Positions 28,095 through 38,033 of a stretch of 64,000 nt of DNA are shown piece by piece. Below the pieces are notes generated by a model, which was not told the origin of the DNA, did not search any database, and saw only the letters and a list, made by a program, of their open reading frames with translations. Positions within the stretch are counted from its first letter, which is position 1, and the number at the start of each line of letters is the position of its first letter. This DNA is from Gammaproteobacteria bacterium. GTDB taxonomy: Bacteria > Pseudomonadota > Gammaproteobacteria > Pseudomonadales > Azotimanducaceae. Position numbers and translations under genes: made by a program. Where the stretch lies: contig JAAXKB010000046.1 of the NCBI GenBank assembly GCA_012269545.1, positions 3,401-67,400 of the forward strand, written 5' to 3'.

Positions 28095-28203
28095 TTGAGG
28101 TCTCGATTGGAAGATCGGGCAATGATACGCACCCAGACAGCAAGAAAGAGTGAAAAAAGTTCACCCGGGGATTACCGAGCGGCAGCAAACGGTTGGAGCG
28201 AGA

Positions 28204-28665
28204 CTAAAAAATACCCATCTCCGCACCCAGAGCCATGGTCAACCCCAGAGACTCACACGCCTGCAGGTCTGTGGCACTGGGGATGCCTTTGGCGATCAGT
28301 GGCTGCTGCACGGCGATGAATGGGTAACCGTTGGCGATGCGCTCCATGGCTCTGACGGCGCCGCTGCCATCGTTGCCGGCGCTGACGAACAGTGCGTAGG
28401 GCAGGGGCGATAGCTTGCCCTCCACTTCGTAAAATGTGCGGTCCAGAAAGTCTTTTAGAGCGCCGGATAAGTAGCCAAAGTTTTCCGGCGTTCCCAGCAA
28501 CAACGCGTCCGCCCACAGTAAGTCCGCAGGGCCGGCATCTGCCGCCCGAAGTACTCGTATCTCGACGCCGGTGACGTCAGCAGACGTAGCGCCGCGAACG
28601 ACTGCCTCAGCAAGCGCTTCGGTGTTGCCGGTTTTAGAGTGAAATACGATCAGCAAATGCTTCAA
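28204..28665 (-). CDS. Flavodoxin-family protein
   Basis: A 153-residue flavodoxin-like fold. The FMN phosphate loop is HSKTGNTEALAE at about residues 9-20. The segments LLLGTPENFGYLSGALKDFLDR and LFVSAGNDGSGAVRAMERI match the isoalloxazine-binding loops of WrbA/NAD(P)H-dependent reductase relatives. It could act as an electron carrier or small flavin reductase; the partner is not shown. It ends 109 nt before the FemAB-like gene on the same strand and is divergent from a carboxymuconolactone-decarboxylase-like gene. Confidence 0.82.
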   Translation of the reverse strand: MKHLLIVFHSKTGNTEALAEAVVRGATSADVTGVEIRVLRAADAGPADLLWADALLLGTPENFGYLSGALKDFLDRTFYEVEGKLSPLPYALFVSAGNDGSGAVRAMERIANGYPFIAVQQPLIAKGIPSATDLQACESLGLTMALGAEMGIF

Positions 28666-28773
28666 CGTGAGGGCTCTTTTGTTGCAGACAACTGGTATAG
28701 CTTAGCCATTTCTCTAGAACAACCATCTTTAACGCAGCTGTTTGGCTATAGTAGAAGTTTTAGGAGACAACGT

Positions 28774-29340
28774 ATGCGTATGATGACCCCCCGAATTCCG
28801 CCCCTGTCCGATGAGCAGTGGGACGATGAAGCGCGGGCCTTGTTGGCGCCCATTGCCCAAAACGGCCGGGTCCTGAATATCTTTCGAACGCTCGCGAATC
28901 ATTCAGCCCTAGCGCGCCGCTGGATGGTCTTTGCCAATCACATTCTGGGTAAATCCACGCTGTCCGAGCGAGCGCGTGAACTGGTGATCTTGCGGATCGG
29001 CTATTTGTGTCAGTCCGGATATGAATGGGGCCAGCATGTGGTGATTGCGCGTCGGGTTGGTATGACAGATGAAGAAATTTTGTTTAGCAAAAGCGGTCCG
29101 GAAACGCCCGGTTTATCAGCCTTCTACCGCTTGTTGCTGCAGGCGACGGATGAACTCCATGCGGATGCTCATATTTCTGACGCGACGTGGTCAGGGCTGA
29201 CCGAGTACCTAAATCCGCAGCAGATGATGGATTTAGTGTTTACGGTCGGGCAGTACAATTTGGTGTCGATGGCTTTGAATAGCTTCGGCGTGCAGCTGGA
29301 TGAGGGGGTGCCGGATTGGAATTTGAACGTCAAATCCTGA
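28774..29340 (+). CDS. Carboxymuconolactone decarboxylase family protein
   Basis: A 188-residue AhpD-like all-helical protein. Typical segments are ILGKSTLSERARELVILRIG, CQSGYEWGQHVVIARRVGM and the C-terminal MMDLVFTVGQYNLVSMALNS. Only one Cys is present in the core motif, so it lacks the CxxC pair of AhpD and is unlikely to be a thiol peroxidase reductant. It resembles the uncharacterised group found beside catabolic genes. The ATG at 28774 follows AGGAG by 7 nt and is chosen over the ORF-track start at 28639. No specific substrate can be assigned. Confidence 0.85.
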   Translation: MRMMTPRIPPLSDEQWDDEARALLAPIAQNGRVLNIFRTLANHSALARRWMVFANHILGKSTLSERARELVILRIGYLCQSGYEWGQHVVIARRVGMTDEEILFSKSGPETPGLSAFYRLLLQATDELHADAHISDATWSGLTEYLNPQQMMDLVFTVGQYNLVSMALNSFGVQLDEGVPDWNLNVKS

Positions 29341-29426
29341 TGGCGCTCGACATTCAGGCGAGTAAGAATGGCTTTTCTTGGACAAATTTTGCTTTTATGT
29401 CGTAACGCAACGTCATTTCTTGTCAC

Positions 29427-29441
29427 CTTTTGTAACAAAAG
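29427..29441. repeat. 15-bp palindrome CTTTTGTAACAAAAG, operator-like
   Basis: A perfect 7-bp inverted repeat (CTTTTGT, one central A, ACAAAAG) lies in the 211-bp gap before a small membrane-protein gene. It ends 2 nt before a consensus TTGACA box at 29444. The placement fits a transcription-factor site at a promoter. I cannot name the regulator. Confidence 0.6.
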
Positions 29442-29443
29442 TA

Positions 29444-29472
29444 TTGACACTGGCCATCGAGTGACTCATTTT
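29444..29472 (+). promoter_or_regulatory. Candidate promoter of the small membrane-protein gene
   Basis: A perfect TTGACA is at 29444-29449. After 17 nt comes CATTTT at 29467-29472, a weak -10 with three matches. The GTG start follows about 80 nt later. The strong -35 with a poor -10 and an adjacent palindrome suggests an activator-dependent promoter (inference). Confidence 0.4.
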
Positions 29473-29551
29473 CTTTCTCCCGGGCTCAGATGGTCGTCAG
29501 GGCTTTTGAAGGCGTCTTAAACGCAATAAACAGGCAATAGATGGGGGAAGG

Positions 29552-29962
29552 GTGCGAGTCGTAAACGGAATCATCGGATGCGTGCTATTGACGTTGGCAA
29601 TTTTGCACATATTTATACCGAAACCCCCCGTCCTCACCGCCATCTATTTAGGCGGAGCTCTGCTGGCATTCGCCAGCCTTCAACCCAACATCTCTTTCGC
29701 TTGGGCCCGAGTGCTGGCGGTCGCCAGCGTCATTGCCATGTTCTTCTACTTTGCTGGCTTCTTTCGCATCGTCGACCGCTTTCACGAGCAGTGGTATCGA
29801 AGCGGCCTGATGCTTGATGCGGTCGGCTTGCTGATCTCCGCCTTCGCCATGATTCCCGTTTTGTCGGTTTTCAGCTCTCGTATGAAATGCGGGGGGCAGG
29901 CGGTGGGCGCTGGTGATCGGGCCCTCTTTGCCGGGCCTGACGATGATTCGACGGGACCCTAG
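29552..29962 (+). CDS. Small hypothetical membrane protein
   Basis: A 136-residue protein I do not recognise. Four hydrophobic segments are visible, at about residues 5-22, 27-45, 50-72 and 85-108. The last 28 residues are polar and have no membrane character. A short amphipathic stretch, RIVDRFHEQWYRSG, lies between helices three and four. The start is GTG with GGGGAAG just upstream. It stands alone between a gap carrying a palindrome and promoter-like box and the convergent RNase J gene. It resembles small DUF-type inner-membrane proteins only in general form. Coding potential rests on composition and on filling the gap. Confidence 0.6.
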   Translation: MRVVNGIIGCVLLTLAILHIFIPKPPVLTAIYLGGALLAFASLQPNISFAWARVLAVASVIAMFFYFAGFFRIVDRFHEQWYRSGLMLDAVGLLISAFAMIPVLSVFSSRMKCGGQAVGAGDRALFAGPDDDSTGP

Positions 29963-29998
29963 GTGCCAAGTGTGGACCTTGCCCCGGGTCCGCAAGCC

Positions 29999-31342
29999 CT
30001 ACGGAACGATTTTCAACTGCCCGCGGTCATCGAACAGACGTCCGACATGCACCGCAGAGCGCATCACGCTCGGCATGGGAGCGATACGAAATAAATCACC
30101 ATTGCGTCCAACAAGCTGACGCGGCACGCCTGCGCGTTTAGCCAGCGCCGCATTGGTTTGCATATGGGCAGGTTCACCGTGAACGGGAATGGCGATATTA
30201 GGTTTCAGCCACGTATACATATGGCTCAATTCCTCGGCGTTGGGATGACCGGAGGCATGCAGCGGCAGATTGCTCTGGTCGGCATGAATGACTTCGATGC
30301 CAGCGGCCTTGAAACTGGCACCCATGGCGGCAATTCTTTGTTCATTACCCGGAATGGCCTTCGCGCTGTAGATCACCCGATCGCCCCGATCCAACTCCAG
30401 CGTGGGGTGGCGGTTGGCGGCCAAGCGAGGCAGCGCAGCTCCGGGTTCTCCCTGGCTGCCCGTTGCTAAAATCATCACTTCCCGAGGTGGCAGGTAGCCG
30501 AGATCGTTGGGCGGAATTGGATCGAAGTTCTCGCTGAGATACCCGCAAGCCTTGGCTGCCGCGGTCATGGAAAGCAGTGATCGCCCAAGCAGGCAAAGGT
30601 AGCGCCCGCTCTCGCTGGCGATCCGTCCTAGGGTCTGCAGGCGAGCAATGTTGCTAGCGAAGCAGCCGATGGCCACCCGCCCCGGACTGTTGCTAACGAG
30701 GTCAAGCAAACCCTCGTACAGGTCGCCCTCTGAAATCGAATGCCCAAGACGTTGTGCGTTGGTCGAATCGCAAACCACGGCATCAATCGACTGGTCGCCA
30801 AGCGCCTGCCACAGAGGCTGATCAAACTCGTCACCGACGATCGGTGTCGGATCGATTTTCCAATCAGCGGTATGCACGATTGTCCCAGCGGACGTTTCGA
30901 TCAGCAGTCCGTTGGTTTCAGGAGTAGAGTGCGTGATCGGCAACCAGCGCACGTTGAATGGGCCTAAGGCCATGGATGTTTTGGGTGCAACAACCCGCAC
31001 TGGTGCGCGGCAACCGGCTTCACGGAGTTTGGGCTGCAGTACTTGTGCGGTGAAGGCAGTGGTGTAAATCGGACATCGAAAAAGGTCGGCTAAATAAGGC
31101 AGGGCACCGATGTGGTCCATATGCGCGTGAGTGGCGACGATACCGACAAGGTGATCTACCCGGTCGACAATAAATTGCGGATCGGGCATTTGTACTTCGT
31201 TGCCGTTCGGGGTCTCCTCAAAGGTGACACCGCAATCGACCATGATCCATCTGCCGTCGTGGCCAAACAGGTTCAGATTCATGCCGATCTCGCCGCTACC
31301 GCCTAGGGGTATGAACCAAAGGTCTTCCGTACTAGGCGTCAT
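29999..31342 (-). CDS. Short RNase J-like beta-CASP metallohydrolase
   Basis: A 447-residue metallo-beta-lactamase/beta-CASP protein resembling ribonuclease J, an exo/endonuclease of mRNA and rRNA. The start WFIPLGGSGEIGMNLNLFGHDG is characteristic. The metal motif THAHMDHIGALPYL, the later HTADWKIDPTPI, VCDSTNA and the C-terminal IPVHGEPAHM are present. It is about 100 residues shorter than Gram-positive RNase J and lacks the C-terminal domain, as seen in related proteobacterial proteins. Gammaproteobacteria mostly rely on RNase E, so its role here is open. It lies downstream of ispB on the same strand with a 33-nt gap. Confidence 0.85.
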   Translation of the reverse strand: MTPSTEDLWFIPLGGSGEIGMNLNLFGHDGRWIMVDCGVTFEETPNGNEVQMPDPQFIVDRVDHLVGIVATHAHMDHIGALPYLADLFRCPIYTTAFTAQVLQPKLREAGCRAPVRVVAPKTSMALGPFNVRWLPITHSTPETNGLLIETSAGTIVHTADWKIDPTPIVGDEFDQPLWQALGDQSIDAVVCDSTNAQRLGHSISEGDLYEGLLDLVSNSPGRVAIGCFASNIARLQTLGRIASESGRYLCLLGRSLLSMTAAAKACGYLSENFDPIPPNDLGYLPPREVMILATGSQGEPGAALPRLAANRHPTLELDRGDRVIYSAKAIPGNEQRIAAMGASFKAAGIEVIHADQSNLPLHASGHPNAEELSHMYTWLKPNIAIPVHGEPAHMQTNAALAKRAGVPRQLVGRNGDLFRIAPMPSVMRSAVHVGRLFDDRGQLKIVP

Positions 31343-31375
31343 AGGCCTCCGGGCTCCGATACGCGGCGTGCCAGC

Positions 31376-32437
31376 TCAATTTAACCGTGACAGCGAGTAA
31401 TCGGTCAGAGCACGCAAGGCATCGCGATAGGGGCTGTCGGAGAGTGCATCGAGTTGAGCGATCGCCCTCTCACCTTCGTTTACCGCGGCCTGGCGGGTGT
31501 AGTCTAAGGCGCCGCAGGATTTTACGATCTCGGAAATTCTGTCGATGCTGGCGCAGGAGCGTGCGTTGATCGCCTCGCGGATGAATGCTCGATCCTTTTG
31601 CGGGGCGGTATCGAGTGCCTGAATCAGTGGCAGCGTCAGTTTGCCCTCAGCCAAGTCATCGCCGACGTTTTTTCCCATCACCGCCGGATCCCCGGCATAG
31701 TCCAACCAGTCATCAATTAGCTGGTAGGCCATGCCGAAATGCAGCCCAAAGTGTCGCAGCGCTGAGATAGCGTGTTCGGTTGGCTGATCGCCGCCGCCCG
31801 TCTGTGCCTGCTTGGCTGCAATCAAGGCACCCGTGTGCGATGCCGCTTCAAATAACAGAGCGGTCTTGCAGCGGATGACTTGGCGGTAGTCGCTTTCCGT
31901 CATCTCGCAATTGCCGACATTGGCTAATTGCATCACCTCACCCTCGGCAATCGTATTGGTCGCTCGCGCCAAAACCGCCATGACGTCCAAGTTGGCCAAT
32001 TCGACCATCAATTCAAACGCTCGGGAGTACAGGAAGTCTCCGACGAGGACGCTGGGCGCATTGCCCCATTTGTCATTGGCTGTTGCTCGACCGCGGCGCA
32101 GGGCGGAACTGTCGACGACATCGTCGTGCAGTAACGTGGCGGTATGTAAAAATTCGATGATGGCAGCCAAGTTAATGTGGGCATCGCCCTTGAAGCCCAG
32201 AGCCTGACTGCTGAGCAGCACCAGCATTGGCCGCAGGCGTTTCCCGCCACTTTCCACAATGTATTGGCCGATTTCTTCGACCAACGCGACATCAGAGGTT
32301 AACCGCAGGGGTATCAACGCATTGACGTGCTCGAAGTCCTCCGCCACCAACCGATAGATCTCAGCTAACGGGTTGTCGTCTACCGCGTTGCTTTGAGCGA
32401 CAGCAGACCCGCCAGGAGACGCGCTCATGAATGCCAT
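31376..32437 (-). CDS. ispB: Octaprenyl (all-trans polyprenyl) diphosphate synthase
   Basis: A 353-residue long-chain prenyltransferase that makes the ubiquinone side chain from FPP and IPP. The two Asp-rich motifs are LLHDDVVDSS and QLIDDWLDYAG, with GGKRLRPMLVLL and GDFLYSRAFELM between. The N-terminus is about 25 residues longer than E. coli IspB, and either ATG 32437 or the in-frame ATG at 32428 may be used. ispB divergent to rplU is a conserved gammaproteobacterial arrangement. Here a monooxygenase gene has come between them. RNase J follows. Confidence 0.93.
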   Translation of the reverse strand: MAFMSASPGGSAVAQSNAVDDNPLAEIYRLVAEDFEHVNALIPLRLTSDVALVEEIGQYIVESGGKRLRPMLVLLSSQALGFKGDAHINLAAIIEFLHTATLLHDDVVDSSALRRGRATANDKWGNAPSVLVGDFLYSRAFELMVELANLDVMAVLARATNTIAEGEVMQLANVGNCEMTESDYRQVIRCKTALLFEAASHTGALIAAKQAQTGGGDQPTEHAISALRHFGLHFGMAYQLIDDWLDYAGDPAVMGKNVGDDLAEGKLTLPLIQALDTAPQKDRAFIREAINARSCASIDRISEIVKSCGALDYTRQAAVNEGERAIAQLDALSDSPYRDALRALTDYSLSRLN

Positions 32438-32646
32438 CGTCTGCTAGGTCCGACTGATAAAATTGGAGCGGGAAGCTTCATGGATTCTGCTGAATGTATT
32501 CCATCGTGAATTAAGGCTAAGCCATGGCCAGCAAAGACCTGGGCAAGGGCGAGGAGTATAACCAGATCGTCTATCGGCGTCCTCGCAAATTTCTCGGCCT
32601 TGTTTGATTTGGCTCAGACACCTGACATGAGCTGGCGAAACCTCTA

Positions 32647-32663
32647 TGTTTGTCATTCAAACA
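32647..32663. repeat. Inverted repeat TGTTTG-N5-CAAACA upstream of the BVMO
   Basis: Perfect 6-bp arms, TGTTTG at 32647-32652 and CAAACA at 32658-32663, are separated by TCATT. They lie 60 nt upstream of the BVMO start in the 286-bp divergent gap to ispB. This is operator-like. The same gap also encodes a 27-codon reading frame at 32524-32607 (ATG with AAGG 9 nt upstream) that I cannot assign; otherwise I see nothing firm in it. Confidence 0.45.
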
Positions 32664-32723
32664 ACGAGATGGCGACGGCTCAGGGCAATGAGCGAACGTT
32701 CGATCCGATTTGGGAGCAAACCG

Positions 32724-34346
32724 ATGGCCCAGTCAACACATACAGCAACCCTGCAGCTCGACGCCATCATCATTGGTGCTGGCGTGGGAGGCCTTTACGC
32801 ACTGCATCATCTGCGCGACGACATGGGTCTTGAGGTACGAGCCTTTGACGGCGCCGGCGGCGTCGGTGGCACGTGGTGGTACAACCGCTATCCCGGTGCC
32901 CGTGTAGATGCGCCGAGCAGTCCGTTCTATGCCTATACATTTTCAAAAGAACTGGCGGATGCATGGGAATGGTCTGAATCTCAAAGCACCAGCGCTCAGG
33001 TGTTGGCTTACTTGGAGTTCGTGGCTGATCGATTGGACCTGCTGCGCAGCATTGAGTTTAACACGTGGGTGGAGGATGCCAGCTATGACGATGCCGCTCA
33101 GCGATGGACGATTACAACGCATACTGGCGAGCGTGTTTCGGCCAGATTTATGATCTGCGCCGTGGGTGCTCTGTTCGTAGCCCATAAGCCCGATTACCCG
33201 GGCATCGACGATTTTGCCGGCGAGTGCTACCACACTGGCCGCTGGCCTCATGAACCCGTCGCTTTTGCGGGTAAACGTGTTGGTGTTATCGGCACGGGCT
33301 CTTCGGGTATTCAGGCGATACCGGAAATCGCCAAGCAGGCGGCTCATGTCACGGTGTTTCAGCGTACGCCCCAATATGCTCTGCCTGCACGCAACCGTTT
33401 GATGTCACCAGAGGAAACTGCTGGCTATCGAGATGAATGGGACAATCATCGTATGTCCATGCGTCGCAGGGGAGGCTGGCCATTCGCGACGACAAAACTG
33501 CGGGCTGCTGATGCAACTCCAGCTGAAAGACGCCAGCGATTCGAAGAAAAGTGGGCGTTGGGCGGCATTAATCTGCTGATCGACAGCTACGTTGGCGCCG
33601 TAGCGGACCCCGAGCTCAACGCTGAAATTTCCGCATTTGTTCGGGAGAAGATCAAAGACACCGTGCGCGATCCGGCTACCGCCGAAAAATTGATGCCCGA
33701 TTACCACATTGGCACCAAACGGCTGATTCTCGATAACGGCTATTTTGAGACATACAACCGAGACAACGTCTCGTTGGTGGACTTACGTGAAGATCCTATC
33801 GAGTCGTTTAGCTCGTCTGCTGCGGTCACCGCATCGTCAGAACATGCCTTAGACATGCTGGTGCTGGCGACGGGATACGATGCTGTCAGTGGCTCTATGC
33901 TGAACTTAAATCCCCAGGGGAGAAACGGTATTCGCCTTCAGCAGAAATGGGCTGAACGCTTCGATACCAACTTCGGCATCAGTATTGCCGGTTTCCCAAA
34001 TCTGTTCATGATCCATGGACCGGGCTCGCCCGGAGTATTCTTCTCAATGCCGCTAGGTGCCGAACTGCAGGTGCAGTGGATTGGCGCATGTATACGCCAC
34101 CTAGTTGAAAATGGCCTAGGCACTGTTGAAACCACGGCCAGTGCAGAGGCGGCGTGGGACGAGCAGATCCAAAGCATCGCGAACGCAACGCTTTATCCCG
34201 AGACCGACTCTTGGTATCTGGGAGCCAATATTCCGGGCAAGCCGCGGCAGTTTTTGGGCCATTTGAAGGGCTCGCAGTACTTTGATCAACTAGCGACAGT
34301 TGCCGAAGAAGGCTATGCAGGGTTCGTATTCGAGAAGGTTTCCTAG
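32724..34346 (+). CDS. Flavin-containing (Baeyer-Villiger-type) monooxygenase
   Basis: A 540-residue NADPH/FAD enzyme of the cyclohexanone monooxygenase type, which inserts one oxygen next to a ketone. The first Rossmann motif is IIGAGVGGLYALHHL, followed by GGVGGTWWYNRYPGARVD. The BVMO fingerprint FxGxxxHxxxWP is met by FAGECYHTGRWP at about residues 165-176. The NADPH Rossmann motif is GVIGTGSSGIQAIPEI. Length equals known CHMOs. ATG 32724 has GGGAG 7 nt upstream and is chosen over 32646. The substrate is unknown. The gene sits between ispB and rplU, an unusual location. Confidence 0.92.
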   Translation: MAQSTHTATLQLDAIIIGAGVGGLYALHHLRDDMGLEVRAFDGAGGVGGTWWYNRYPGARVDAPSSPFYAYTFSKELADAWEWSESQSTSAQVLAYLEFVADRLDLLRSIEFNTWVEDASYDDAAQRWTITTHTGERVSARFMICAVGALFVAHKPDYPGIDDFAGECYHTGRWPHEPVAFAGKRVGVIGTGSSGIQAIPEIAKQAAHVTVFQRTPQYALPARNRLMSPEETAGYRDEWDNHRMSMRRRGGWPFATTKLRAADATPAERRQRFEEKWALGGINLLIDSYVGAVADPELNAEISAFVREKIKDTVRDPATAEKLMPDYHIGTKRLILDNGYFETYNRDNVSLVDLREDPIESFSSSAAVTASSEHALDMLVLATGYDAVSGSMLNLNPQGRNGIRLQQKWAERFDTNFGISIAGFPNLFMIHGPGSPGVFFSMPLGAELQVQWIGACIRHLVENGLGTVETTASAEAAWDEQIQSIANATLYPETDSWYLGANIPGKPRQFLGHLKGSQYFDQLATVAEEGYAGFVFEKVS

Positions 34347-34365
34347 GATCAGGGCTTTGATTGCG

Positions 34366-34394
34366 TTGTAATCGACCATTGATACCCGTAGAAT
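34366..34394 (+). promoter_or_regulatory. Promoter of rplU-rpmA
   Basis: TTGTAA at 34366-34371 and TAGAAT at 34389-34394 are separated by 17 nt, with four of six and five of six consensus matches. The rplU start lies 94 nt downstream, leaving an untranslated leader. Since the BVMO stops at 34346, this gives the ribosomal genes their own start despite the inserted neighbour. Confidence 0.6.
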
Positions 34395-34488
34395 TTGCGC
34401 CTCCTCGAAAAGGGTGTGGCTAGCGCGTTGCAGCGTCACGCAGAAGAATTTATTGGTGGCGCGCTGAGAGCGTTATCCGGAGAACGAT

Positions 34489-34800
34489 ATGTTTGCAGTA
34501 TTTCAAAGCGGTGGTAAGCAACACCGCGTAAGCGAAGGTGATGTGGTCAAGCTGGAATTGCTGACCGCAGAACCGGGAGAGGAAGTGGTATTCGATAAGG
34601 TACTGCTGGTGTCCAATGGAGACGATGTGAACGTTGGCGCCCCCTATGTCGAGTCGGGCAAGGTAACAGCCGAAGTTGTGCGGACCGACCGAGCGAAGAA
34701 AATTCGCGTCATCAAGTTCAAGCGTCGCAAGGACTTTCTTCGTCGCCAAGGCCACCGACAATGGTTTACGGAAGTCAAAATTACTGGGATCTCAGCTTAA
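34489..34800 (+). CDS. rplU: 50S ribosomal protein L21
   Basis: A 103-residue L21, which binds 23S rRNA near domain I and L20. The N-terminus [18 protein letters not shown] and the basic C-terminal [22 protein letters not shown] with FTEVKITGI are diagnostic. The length is exactly that of E. coli L21. The ATG follows CCGGAGAACGAT, a good ribosome site. A promoter-like pair of boxes lies 94 nt upstream. rpmA follows after 87 nt, and a small GC hairpin (GTCCTG AG CAGGAC at 34818) lies in that gap. Confidence 0.98.
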   Translation: MFAVFQSGGKQHRVSEGDVVKLELLTAEPGEEVVFDKVLLVSNGDDVNVGAPYVESGKVTAEVVRTDRAKKIRVIKFKRRKDFLRRQGHRQWFTEVKITGISA

Positions 34801-34887
34801 AAACAGAGGTCGTTCACGTCCTGAGCAGGACAGGAACAGCGCAGTTGAGCATCAAATAGTCAGTTCGTAGAGAAAAGAAGAAAACTC

Positions 34888-35148
34888 ATGGCACATAAAA
34901 AAGCAGGCGGCAGTACTCGTAACGGTCGCGATTCGCAGTCCAAACGACTGGGTGTGAAAAAGTTTGGCGGCCAAAAGGTCATCGCCGGGAACATCATTGT
35001 TCGTCAGCGCGGCACTAAGTTTCATCCCGGCGAAAACGTCGGCTGCGGTCGTGACCACACGCTGTTTGCCAAGGCCGATGGTGAGGTGCAGTTTACGGTT
35101 AAGGGCCACCTGCGTCGTAAGACCGTAAACATCGTGCCAGTGGCCTAA
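34888..35148 (+). CDS. rpmA: 50S ribosomal protein L27
   Basis: An 86-residue L27, whose N-terminal tail reaches the peptidyl transferase centre. [22 protein letters not shown] and [15 protein letters not shown] are diagnostic. The start begins directly with MAHKKAGG, with no N-terminal extension needing the Prp protease known in Firmicutes. The ribosome site AGAAAAGAAGAAAA is AG-rich. It is followed by a clear intrinsic terminator, so rplU-rpmA form a two-gene unit separated from obgE. Confidence 0.98.
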   Translation: MAHKKAGGSTRNGRDSQSKRLGVKKFGGQKVIAGNIIVRQRGTKFHPGENVGCGRDHTLFAKADGEVQFTVKGHLRRKTVNIVPVA

Positions 35149-35212
35149 CACGCAGGTGCGCATCAGGCTGAAAGCCTAGCGCGCATTGAATGAGCGGCAC
35201 CATGAGCTAAAC

Positions 35213-35238
35213 AAACCCCGCTGCTGCGGGGTTTTTTG
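35213..35238 (+). terminator. Intrinsic terminator after rpmA
   Basis: AACCCCGC (35214-35221), loop TGCT, GCGGGGTT (35226-35233) form an 8-bp GC-rich stem, followed by a run of Ts to 35237. This is the best rho-independent terminator in the window. It ends the rplU-rpmA transcript 65 nt past the rpmA stop. Confidence 0.9.
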
Positions 35239-35288
35239 TATGCGCTTGCGAATCAGGTAGTGTTCATACAGATCACACGTCAAGGTGA

Positions 35289-37629
<2,341 letters not shown>

Positions 37630-37701
37630 GAGCCGGATGAGCACGAGGCGTGCTGCGCCGCTAGTCTGCGTTGTTTTAAGACCAGCGGCTGGAGGGGAGT
37701 G

Positions 37702-37968
37702 CTAGGCGGAGAGCGCCTTTACACGTTTGTTCAAACGTGACTTCTGCCGGGCTGCCTGATTCTTGTGCATGATGCCCTTGGAGACCATTTTGTCTATGAT
37801 CGGCACGGCCTGAGAGAGCGCGGCGCCCGCGGCTTCTGCATCATTGGATTCGACGGCTCCGTGGACACGTTTGATGTAGGTACGAACCATGGATCGTTGA
37901 CTTGCGTTATGCGCGCGGCGCTTTTCCGACTGCTTTGCGCGCTTGCGTGCTTGGGGACTGTTAGCCAA
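37702..37968 (-). CDS. rpsT: 30S ribosomal protein S20
   Basis: An 88-residue S20, an early-assembling 16S-binding protein. MANSPQARKRAKQSEKRRAHNASQ and the basic helical repeats are diagnostic. The initiation region AGGAGCTACC gives AGGAG upstream of the start codon. The start is divergent from murJ with only 58 nt between start codons, so regulatory sites must overlap the murJ start region. rpsT next to murJ is the conserved gammaproteobacterial order. Confidence 0.97.
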   Translation of the reverse strand: MANSPQARKRAKQSEKRRAHNASQRSMVRTYIKRVHGAVESNDAEAAGAALSQAVPIIDKMVSKGIMHKNQAARQKSRLNKRVKALSA

Positions 37969-38004
37969 GGTAGCTCCTCATGGGGACCGAAAAAATGAGG
38001 CGGG

Positions 38005-38033
38005 AGGATGCCGCCGCGCCGCGAAGATGTCAA
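38005..38033 (-). promoter_or_regulatory. Candidate rpsT promoter overlapping the murJ start codon
   Basis: On the minus strand a perfect TTGACA covers 38033-38028 and, after 17 nt, CATCCT covers 38010-38005 (three matches). The -35 box lies over the murJ ATG at 38027. The -10 is weak, so the exact start is uncertain. Confidence 0.4.

Noticed and set aside
29968-29994. GGACC/GGTCC stem between the convergent membrane-protein and RNase J genes
   Set aside because: Short stem without a T-run in either direction.
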